DNA of 27,432 nucleotides from a virus. Shown piece by piece: positions 15,481-22,306 of the stretch. Position 1 is the stretch's first letter. Every line of letters begins with the position of its first letter. The notes below the pieces were generated by a model that did no database searches, was not told the DNA's origin, and saw only the letters and a list, made by a program, of their open reading frames with translations. A program made the position numbers and the translations under genes. The DNA is taken from positions 1 through 27,432 of IMG/VR virus record IMGVR_UViG_3300033064_006098; one strand, 5' to 3'.

Positions 15481-17613
15481 ATGCCTAAAAGATTATCATA
15501 TAGATTACTATATCGCTCATGGAAAGGGCAGCAAGTTATCCGTGGTGCTCGTCGGGGAAATTGCTGGATAATCTCATACCCTAATCAGGATGGAAGGTAC
15601 ACAGAAATCCATTGTGCTAAATCTCCATTAATGATGGATAATGTAGCAGCGGTAATTATTCTATCAAATGGCAACTTATTCGACTTCGAAGGCGAATTAT
15701 CCGCGGATCATCCAGCGAATCCGCTCAAGAAAATACCGATGGAGCAGAAAATCCTTGATAGCGGTTATATAATCGTTGAGAATGGGAAAGAGCCAACTCT
15801 CCTTGACATTAGAGGTGACATTCTAAATGGTATTTTTGAAGTGGTGGCGGATGAGAGTGATATAGTCTATATCAAGCGTGAATTCACCAACGCCTTACGG
15901 CTTATGGAGGTAACCAGTCCTTTACGGTTTACTGCTGGCGAATCTCAACCATTACCTATTCATATCCCGCAGAAAACTTCACTGCGGTTTGAGATAAATA
16001 TTGATGACCCAGATTATACGGAAGCGTTAGCATGGATTACAGCACGTGAGAATGACATATTTGTAGAACCAAAACTGGTGGGGCTTCGCACAATAGCATC
16101 TAAAGACGCTATTTATCTGGAAGGCAGCGAGGTCAATCAGATTAAGCGATTTCCTGAGTTAGCAGCAGAATTATCAACACTTGATGAGAAGTCATCAGGT
16201 ATCGTATTAGATGGTGAACTGGTGCAGGCTGCCTTGCACGTGTTTTCTGTTCTCAAGACATCAGAGCAAGATTTACGTGGTGAATCAGAGGAAGTTCGAC
16301 TTGAAGCTCTTGAGCAACTGGGGATTGATAAAAACGAATGGATACAGAAAATCCCGTATGCGAGATTAAAGAAGGGTGCTAGCAAAGATGACTGGGGAAA
16401 AGCCCTCCAAGTAGCGTTCGACGCCGAAAACTCTGAAGGCGCCATGCTCAAGCACGTTTTGTCTACTACCAACCAGAAATGGAATAGTGACTGGGCAAAA
16501 GTAAAACTTGTGCGCTATTATGTTGGGAGAGTTTTAGGGAAGACGCAAGTAGATGATCCTAACAGAGATACATGGGTTTACGAGCTTGGTTTCAAAAACA
16601 AGCACGGCAAGCTAGTATCATTAGGCACATCAATGGCAACAGGAATTGAACTAAAGAAAGGTGATTATGCGGTTGTCGCACTACCTGCGAGTGGTGTCTG
16701 GGAAACACCTATTGTTAAAGGAAAATCAGATAGAAAAACAGTTGATGATTTTGTGCCTAAGAGCAGATTTGGAGAGTCAGGAACTCCACTTTGGGTTGAA
16801 TGCGAAGAAATGGAGGCAGAGCTGGCCGCTGGCGTTAACTGCGGTAGACTTCGAGAAGTTGTAGCTCGTTCATGGGAAATTTATTCAACAGACTGGGTCT
16901 ACCCAGGCGAACGAGATTATGCCTACTCAATATGGAATGAAGCCTCTGGTGACGAAGCACGCTGCACACCATCCATTTCGCGTGAAACTGATACAATGGA
17001 TTTTGGCGACGTTCAGGTTGATGAAACAGGAATCATTAGTACGTGGATTTCAAATGATGCAGATACAGAGGGTGACGACCTTGATATTGAGATTGTAATA
17101 GTTGGAAGTACTACTTTATTTTCAGTCTCAGAAAATAGTTTCACAGTTCAACCAGGGGAAACACGAAATTTTGATTTCTATGCAACATCGGAGAGCCCGG
17201 GAGACCGAAGTGCAGCTTTTGAGGTAACAACTAATGACATTCATAATCCGATTCTCTGGTATTCAGTTTCAGCAATATTTACAGGCGGTGAACCTAAATT
17301 AACCTATGATTGGAGCTCTTATGATTTTGGTTCGGTGTCTGTCTACGATTACGGTGAAATGGATCAAGTCATCACGAATGACGGCACAGGGGATTTGGAA
17401 TTATCCAATTTTTATGTAGAAACTGATGGTGCTATTTTTCGTATCATTGGAGATGACAGCGATGTGACAGTAGCACCAGGTGATAGTTATAGTTTAACAG
17501 TAGGTTTCTTCCCCCCGGAGATCGGTTTTTGGGGCGGCACCCTGTGGATGAACTCAAATGACCCCGTCTGGGCACAAATTGGTTTTAGATTGTATGGTGG
17601 AGGCGAAGAATAA
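15481..17613 (+). CDS. Ligase-like domain 3 fused to C-x40-C segment and two ASH/Ig-like domains
   Basis: A 710-residue protein. Residues 1-165 are beta-rich and unassigned. A ligase-type core follows with motif I K198-L-V200-G-L-R203 (the Asp of KxDG is Val), motif III D244-G-E246-L, motif IV E319-G-A-M-L-K324 and motif V W338-A-K-V-K342. An OB-like domain with 'GRVLG' and 'ELKKGDYAVVALP' comes next. The 'KSRFGESGT' linker leads to C454-x40-C495. Two tandem Ig-like domains of the ASH/choice-of-anchor-D type complete it: about 500-600 with 'MDFGDVQVDETG', and 608-708 with 'YDFGSVSVYDYG', each ending 'TTND' or 'NSND'. KxVG probably cannot be adenylated normally, so a binding or structural role is likely. 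Only 37 bases separate it from the repeat protein upstream, and a protease-scaffold gene follows. Confidence 0.85.
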   Translation: MPKRLSYRLLYRSWKGQQVIRGARRGNCWIISYPNQDGRYTEIHCAKSPLMMDNVAAVIILSNGNLFDFEGELSADHPANPLKKIPMEQKILDSGYIIVENGKEPTLLDIRGDILNGIFEVVADESDIVYIKREFTNALRLMEVTSPLRFTAGESQPLPIHIPQKTSLRFEINIDDPDYTEALAWITARENDIFVEPKLVGLRTIASKDAIYLEGSEVNQIKRFPELAAELSTLDEKSSGIVLDGELVQAALHVFSVLKTSEQDLRGESEEVRLEALEQLGIDKNEWIQKIPYARLKKGASKDDWGKALQVAFDAENSEGAMLKHVLSTTNQKWNSDWAKVKLVRYYVGRVLGKTQVDDPNRDTWVYELGFKNKHGKLVSLGTSMATGIELKKGDYAVVALPASGVWETPIVKGKSDRKTVDDFVPKSRFGESGTPLWVECEEMEAELAAGVNCGRLREVVARSWEIYSTDWVYPGERDYAYSIWNEASGDEARCTPSISRETDTMDFGDVQVDETGIISTWISNDADTEGDDLDIEIVIVGSTTLFSVSENSFTVQPGETRNFDFYATSESPGDRSAAFEVTTNDIHNPILWYSVSAIFTGGEPKLTYDWSSYDFGSVSVYDYGEMDQVITNDGTGDLELSNFYVETDGAIFRIIGDDSDVTVAPGDSYSLTVGFFPPEIGFWGGTLWMNSNDPVWAQIGFRLYGGGEE

Positions 17614-17662
17614 ACGATAGAATGGCGGAAGCTCACGCGGTAAATAATGGAAGGAATAACTT

Positions 17663-19615
17663 ATGCCTAAGAAAGCTATCAAAGTACAATGTAGTTCGAC
17701 AGAAAAGGGCGCTGACCCCTCTGGCTCACTCTGGGAAGTATCAGTGTTAGTTGAGGGACGGTCAGCCAACGGCCCTTATTACCCTCCTGAAGTTCTGGAA
17801 GCCTGTTATGAACGGGTAAATGGTATCAACTCATACTTATACCAACTGCAAGATGGGTTGTTTCACTTACCAGAAGAATTTCAGCGGGAATACGATAACC
17901 AATTATTAGGTAATGTCATCGGCTGGTTTAGTGACCCGCGAATTGGTGTAGCAGATGGCAAGAAAGCTATAGTTGCCAATTTGTACATCCACAAAGTAGC
18001 CCAGTCAGTTCGTGATTTTTTTAAGGAATGTTGGGAACACGGGAAACAAATTGGTTTTTCAATTACTGCACTGGCAGAATATGAACCGCGAGTTATCGCA
18101 GACGAGACAGTCGAATGGGTAACCAACCTGTGGTTTATGTCTGCTGACCCTGTGAGCCAGCCAGCGGTTGCTGGTGCGCAGGCAATTAGATTATTAGAAT
18201 CAGTTAAGGAGGTAAGAAAGAGTATTATGAAAGAATTACAGAAGGGATTAGAAGACCTTGTAAAAAGGGTCACGCCTGATTTACAAGTGGACGAATTGGA
18301 CCGCACTAAGGCGGTTGCATTAGTAACACAAATTATTGAATCATTATCACCAGATCTTTTTCCAGATGCGCCTTTTAGAGAAAAGCTGGTTCGACTACGA
18401 GATGCGATAGAACATGAGCGAGATGATGAAGCTAAAACTCTGCTTGACGCACTGTTAGTTGCTCAAGAAGCGATTAAGCCTGATGTCAAAACTTCTCTTG
18501 AATCACTTCAGGTAATGGTCAAGGATTCAGAATGGGATGATGCCAAAAAGTCAGTAGCACAATTGATAGCAGTTTCGGAAGCTGTAATTGGTGATGCAAA
18601 AGTAGAAATAGACAGCACTGAACTCGTCGAGATGCTGAAGAAACTACAATTGATGATTGAAGATAAAGAATTAGAAGCAGCTGAAATGATGCTTGCTGCT
18701 TTGATAAAAACTCTGACTGACACTGAGGAAGAGGGTGAAGATGAACCTCCTACTCCCCCAGAAGATGAATACCCATTGCCACCAGAAATACCGGCGGTAG
18801 ATGAAGAAGAACCAGCTGGGGAATCCACTCAAGATGTCACTGATGAGTTTGCCCAACTTGAAAAAGAACTTGACGCTATACTTGACGAAACATCAACGGA
18901 AGAAATACCAATAAGCAAGGAGGGTGGAATAATGGCAGAAACAGTACGGGAAAGCTCTCCTGTCCGGACTGCTAGGTTAGAACTGGAAAGTTTACTAAAT
19001 ACAGCAGCCTTGCCAGATAAAGCTAAGAAGAAGATTGCCGAGGCATTTACAGGAAGAGAGGCATCTAAAACAGAGATGCAAAACGCAATTATTGCAGAGG
19101 CAGATTATCTAAAGGCTGTCGGTGTTAATCTTGATATGGTTCCGACTGAAGTGCAACGGGCTGTTGATACTGCTGTGCAGATAGCTTCCCAGGCATTGGA
19201 GGCTGAAATTTCTAAATTCAGACAGAAAGTCTCTAAATCAGAGAATGAGACTAAATCTATTCAAGAGACGATACAGGACGAAATTAGCTCCTTCAAGCAG
19301 GTTGTTACTGATATACGTAAGGAAGCTGATAAAGCACGGACAGCGAAATTGTTGGAAACTTTAGTTCCTATGACCCCGCTACCAAAATCCAGCGTGAAAC
19401 GTGTTATGGAACAATTTAGCGGGACGACAGCTACTGAAGTAGAGATAAAGGAAGCAATTCAGAGAGAAGCAACTATGGCAAACGAAGTCTTAGGCGAACT
19501 CACGTCAACTGTGCTTGGGTTTGGCAGTGAAGATGTGCCTTCCACTGAGGAAGAAGCTATATCTTCAGTAGAAAGCTTCTTTGCCGATAGATTAGGTGTT
19601 ACCTCTGATAATTAA
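17663..19615 (+). CDS. Prohead maturation protease fused to scaffold
   Basis: A 650-residue protein with AAGGA before ATG 17663. The N-terminal 185 residues are a phage prohead protease: 'VLVEGRSANGPYYPPEVLE' (28-46), candidate catalytic H68 (LFHLPEE), 'GNVIGWF', candidate catalytic S133 in 'GFSITA' (typical GLSIxA), and 'SADPVSQPA' (160-168). The third catalytic residue is not certain. Residues 188-370 are helical. A Pro/Glu/Asp-rich linker (about 355-400) leads to a coiled-coil scaffold from M424, which contains two copies of one about 50-residue unit ('TARLELESLL...' and 'TAKLLETLV...'). The protease cuts scaffold and head proteins during maturation and usually removes its own scaffold. 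Two internal Shine-Dalgarno sites suggest nested products. Position before decoration and capsid genes is canonical. Confidence 0.88.
   Translation: MPKKAIKVQCSSTEKGADPSGSLWEVSVLVEGRSANGPYYPPEVLEACYERVNGINSYLYQLQDGLFHLPEEFQREYDNQLLGNVIGWFSDPRIGVADGKKAIVANLYIHKVAQSVRDFFKECWEHGKQIGFSITALAEYEPRVIADETVEWVTNLWFMSADPVSQPAVAGAQAIRLLESVKEVRKSIMKELQKGLEDLVKRVTPDLQVDELDRTKAVALVTQIIESLSPDLFPDAPFREKLVRLRDAIEHERDDEAKTLLDALLVAQEAIKPDVKTSLESLQVMVKDSEWDDAKKSVAQLIAVSEAVIGDAKVEIDSTELVEMLKKLQLMIEDKELEAAEMMLAALIKTLTDTEEEGEDEPPTPPEDEYPLPPEIPAVDEEEPAGESTQDVTDEFAQLEKELDAILDETSTEEIPISKEGGIMAETVRESSPVRTARLELESLLNTAALPDKAKKKIAEAFTGREASKTEMQNAIIAEADYLKAVGVNLDMVPTEVQRAVDTAVQIASQALEAEISKFRQKVSKSENETKSIQETIQDEISSFKQVVTDIRKEADKARTAKLLETLVPMTPLPKSSVKRVMEQFSGTTATEVEIKEAIQREATMANEVLGELTSTVLGFGSEDVPSTEEEAISSVESFFADRLGVTSDN
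18205..18229 (+). promoter_or_regulatory. Internal Shine-Dalgarno with in-frame ATG at 18227
   Basis: TAAGGAGGT at 18205-18212 is a near-perfect Shine-Dalgarno inside the protease-scaffold gene. It is followed by an in-frame ATG at 18227 (M188, MKELQKG), right where the protease domain ends. The spacing of about 14 bases is long, so initiation here would be inefficient. The product would be a protease-free helical/scaffold protein. Confidence 0.4.
18932..19615 (+). CDS. Nested scaffold protein from internal start
   Basis: In frame within the protease-scaffold gene, AAGGAGGGTGG at 18917-18927 lies 4 bases before an ATG at 18932 (MAETVRESSPV). It would give a 227-residue, coiled-coil-rich, acidic scaffold lacking the protease and the linker. 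This copies the well-known lambda C/Nu3 and other phage arrangements, where a scaffold is made in excess from an internal start of the protease gene. The site is stronger than many true gene starts in this window. It is not proof of use, since purine-rich stretches can arise by chance from Glu/Gly codons (here KEGGI). Confidence 0.6.
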   Translation: MAETVRESSPVRTARLELESLLNTAALPDKAKKKIAEAFTGREASKTEMQNAIIAEADYLKAVGVNLDMVPTEVQRAVDTAVQIASQALEAEISKFRQKVSKSENETKSIQETIQDEISSFKQVVTDIRKEADKARTAKLLETLVPMTPLPKSSVKRVMEQFSGTTATEVEIKEAIQREATMANEVLGELTSTVLGFGSEDVPSTEEEAISSVESFFADRLGVTSDN

Positions 19616-19649
19616 GTTGAAGCCCTTTTTTTGATAAGGAGGTTTAATC

Positions 19650-20060
19650 ATGGCTCAAGCAACATTCAAACGTGGTAATTATGTGCCTGTGACATTGCCC
19701 AACAATTCCGGAGCTGCTATTAGTGCAGGGGATTTAGTAGAGGATGATGCCTCAAATGGTATCAAGGCTCTCACAGATGGTGGGAGTTTTTTGGGCGTGG
19801 CACATGATGATATTGCTGATAGTGCCAGTGGCGTAGTCTGGATTCCAAGTGGAAACTCAGTTTGGGAAGTAGATCTTGCTACTGCTTTCAACCCTGCGCA
19901 ACTAGATTCGATTTATGCCGCAGGCTCTGGTACTTTTGATGCTGGCACATCTTCAGATCCCATATGCGGATTTATTGTTGATACAGACCCTGCGAGTGGG
20001 GTAGCCACCGCTCGTGCTGTTTTAATCAGCCAGAAACTTAATCCTGATGTACATGCTTAA
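19650..20060 (+). CDS. Capsid decoration/head-stabilising protein (DUF2190-like)
   Basis: A 136-residue protein with a perfect AAGGAGGT (19636-19643) six bases before the ATG, so it is likely made in large amounts. The layout 'GNYVPVTLPNNSGAAISAGDLV', then a 'FLGVAHDDIADSASGVVW' loop and a 'VWEVDLATAFNPAQLDSIY' strand, resembles small beta-barrel decoration proteins of the DUF2190 type, which sit on the capsid surface and strengthen it. It stands between scaffold and major capsid genes, the usual place for such a protein. The family call is from pattern memory. Confidence 0.7.
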   Translation: MAQATFKRGNYVPVTLPNNSGAAISAGDLVEDDASNGIKALTDGGSFLGVAHDDIADSASGVVWIPSGNSVWEVDLATAFNPAQLDSIYAAGSGTFDAGTSSDPICGFIVDTDPASGVATARAVLISQKLNPDVHA

Positions 20061-20089
20061 TAAAAAGTTAATTAGGAGGTGCTAATTAG

Positions 20090-21118
20090 ATGGATGTTTC
20101 TCTTGCACAATTACGAGAAAAGACGCACACAAGACTTGAATGGCAAAAAGCTGCTCAATTGTTAGAGGTAATTAAAAGAACTGGTGCTTCTGTGAGGCTG
20201 GACATTCTGCGGGAATCCATGTCGCCCGATATTTTTGATGCTTTGCTTGGTGACAATATGGAGAAGCGACTTGCAAAAGGATATAGTATCTGGTCTCCTA
20301 ACTGGCAAAGCGTTGTTAATATTCGAAAGAACGTTAGCATGCTAACCCAGCACACAATTCGGATGGGACAATTTGCCAATTTGGATGCAACCGCTGAGAC
20401 AGGTGGAGAATTTCAGGAGTTTACAGCACCAAGTGACGCGGATATTAGCTACACAGTTGGAAGTTACGGTAATATTATTGCGGTTGATTTCAAAACAAAA
20501 CAATCTGACCATCTGAATTATTTTGGTGATGTATCAGAAGAAGCTGGAAAAGCTGGTCGCAGAACTCTTGATAAGTGGATTTTCTATACAATGGTTCAGC
20601 AAAATCCTACGGTAGATGATGGGAACTCACTGTTTGATACCACTAATCATGCTAATGATAATGACCCCTCTACCGTCGGCAAAGCGCTTACTTATGCTAA
20701 TGTCCACACTACGAATGAACTCCTTCTTGCTCAAACTGATGGTAATAGTGAACCCATCTTTATAGAGGGTAGTTGGATTGTCTGCGGAACAGCTAATAAG
20801 GCAGCCGCTGAAACAATTGTGAAATCAGAGTATAATCCCGATAGTGCTAATAGAGAGCCTAACTACTTCAAGGGACTTTTGAAGGGAGTCATTGTTTCCC
20901 CTTACCTTGGCAATGACTGGTACGTGTCCGCTGATAAGGGCGACATAGAAGGATTAGAAATAGGTTTTCTTGATGACAAAACTGAACCTCAACTATTCTA
21001 TCTTAATCCTGACGTATCTGACACTCACTTTACAACCCTGAAATATATGTGGAGAGTACAGAGTTTTTTGGGGTGGAAACTGGGTAGATTGGCGTGGAAT
21101 CGCAAGAGGGTCAACTAA
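20090..21118 (+). CDS. Major capsid protein (Mu gpT-like, HK97 fold)
   Basis: A 342-residue protein with AGGAGGT at 20074-20080, nine bases from the ATG. It builds the icosahedral shell. The features fit Mu gpT-like capsid proteins: a helical N-terminus; 'ATAETGGEFQEFTAPSDADISYTVG' leading into the E-loop/P-domain; 'YFGDVSEEAGKAGRRTLDKWIF' as the long spine helix; 'NSLFDTTNHAND' (the gpT 'LF...HGN' site); a beta-rich A-domain with 'WIVCGTANKAAAETIVKS'; and the C-terminal 'VQSFLGWKLGRLAWNRKRVN'. The N-terminus is not strongly coiled-coil, consistent with the separate scaffold upstream. A structured intergenic region follows. Confidence 0.88.
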   Translation: MDVSLAQLREKTHTRLEWQKAAQLLEVIKRTGASVRLDILRESMSPDIFDALLGDNMEKRLAKGYSIWSPNWQSVVNIRKNVSMLTQHTIRMGQFANLDATAETGGEFQEFTAPSDADISYTVGSYGNIIAVDFKTKQSDHLNYFGDVSEEAGKAGRRTLDKWIFYTMVQQNPTVDDGNSLFDTTNHANDNDPSTVGKALTYANVHTTNELLLAQTDGNSEPIFIEGSWIVCGTANKAAAETIVKSEYNPDSANREPNYFKGLLKGVIVSPYLGNDWYVSADKGDIEGLEIGFLDDKTEPQLFYLNPDVSDTHFTTLKYMWRVQSFLGWKLGRLAWNRKRVN

Positions 21119-21235
21119 TACGTAATTTGGTAGCATGGCATAGTGCATTAGGTATTATGCCACTATCGCTATCAATGCTGAAAATCCCGTAAAGCGGGCG
21201 GTTTCTATATTGATATAGAAAGGAGAGAACAGTGC
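21119..21235 (+). promoter_or_regulatory. Structured intergenic region after the capsid gene
   Basis: Three inverted repeats occupy 117 non-coding bases. (1) 21136-21146 pairs with 21152-21162: an 11-bp stem with two G-U pairs and a 5-base loop. (2) CCCG 21186-21189 pairs with CGGG 21195-21198. (3) Nine-base arms 21202-21210 and 21213-21221 meet around a 2-base centre and overlap the start of the AAAGGAG ribosome site (21219-21225) of the next gene. None is followed by a clear T-run, so simple intrinsic terminators are not well supported. An attenuator, mRNA processing site or translational switch that lowers expression after the capsid gene fits better. No convincing promoter was seen. Confidence 0.5.
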
Positions 21236-22270
21236 ATGAATGAGACTTACACAGAAATTAACGGATTGAAAGTTGTTCGCAATGACAGAGTTAGCGGGAT
21301 GGCTGACTTAGTAAGATTAGAGAATTACTCAGAGGATAATGTTCCAGCGGTAGATGATGGTATTGGCATTGTACATTTCATGGAAAACTCGGTAGGGCGC
21401 GTGGAAGAGTGGGGTGCAATTGATCTCGTACAAGGCGACGTCACTGATGGAGCTGAGGCTGCAAATTGGGTTTTCCGCCAGATGATTGGAGGGGTTGAAT
21501 CATATATGCTTGCGCTCAATGCGGCTGGCTTTTCATTGAACCCCATTGGCGGCTACAATGCACAAGAAGGTATGAATAATAGATATCGACTTACATGGAC
21601 TGCTGGACAGCGCGGGAAACCAGGTATCAACGGTGACATCCAGGATGCAGCAGAAGCTACTCGCATGGTTGCTGACCCTGATTTTGAGATACTTGGCACA
21701 AATTCTACTTCTGCGCTCTCTACATTTGCCGCTGAAGGCGGTATCACTATAACAACAGATGTTTTGGCAGCAGATCAGATGATACTTGCCCCGCACCTGG
21801 ATGCTAATCAATCTGGATGGACGCAAGTAACATGGGGGACAGACCAGTCAACACGTTGGGAATGTCGCTTGAGAACAGGCGCCTCCATTGCTGACGCTAT
21901 TATTTGGGCAGGATTGAAACTAACAAACACCGCTGTAACTATAACAGATGCCAATCAGGTTTTCTTCCGTTATGAAGAAGGCGTAGTAACTGGAAATTGG
22001 CAAGCGATTGATTCTATTGCCAATGTAGATAATGCGGTAGATTCAAGTGTTACTGTTGCTATTAATACGGATTATCATTTGGTTATAGAAATAGATTCAG
22101 CACGACTTGCCCGCTTCTACATTGATGGTGTACTAATATCTACTTCAGCAGCACTGACAACTGCTGTGGATTTAATTCCTTATATCGGAGTTGAGGTTCA
22201 AGCAGGCGGTGTTGCAGGCGCGAAAGCTGTAACGGTTCGCGGACAGGCAATATCACGTTCTTTCGCATAG
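21236..22270 (+). CDS. Fibre/decoration-like virion protein with shared N-domain
   Basis: A 344-residue protein starting at ATG 21236 with AAAGGAG at 21219-21225. Residues about 20-105 ('DLVRLENYSEDNVPAVDDGIGI' to 'NAAGFSL') align with the N-terminus of the following giant protein and probably form a common virion-attachment domain. Residues about 140-344 are beta-rich. The end carries 'DYHLVIEIDSARLARFYIDGVLI', the pattern of concanavalin-like jelly-roll domains, where a strand pair 'YHLxIExDxxxxARFYIDGxLV' is typical. Carbohydrate binding is possible but no binding residues were identified. It has no signal peptide. Confidence 0.72.
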   Translation: MNETYTEINGLKVVRNDRVSGMADLVRLENYSEDNVPAVDDGIGIVHFMENSVGRVEEWGAIDLVQGDVTDGAEAANWVFRQMIGGVESYMLALNAAGFSLNPIGGYNAQEGMNNRYRLTWTAGQRGKPGINGDIQDAAEATRMVADPDFEILGTNSTSALSTFAAEGGITITTDVLAADQMILAPHLDANQSGWTQVTWGTDQSTRWECRLRTGASIADAIIWAGLKLTNTAVTITDANQVFFRYEEGVVTGNWQAIDSIANVDNAVDSSVTVAINTDYHLVIEIDSARLARFYIDGVLISTSAALTTAVDLIPYIGVEVQAGGVAGAKAVTVRGQAISRSFA

Positions 22271-22306
22271 ACTAAATCAACAGACCAACAAGAGGTGAAT
22301 TAAACA

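Noticed and set aside
19622-19634. Run of seven T after CCC as an intrinsic terminator
   Set aside because: No GC-rich stem precedes it, and a strong ribosome site for the next gene follows at once.
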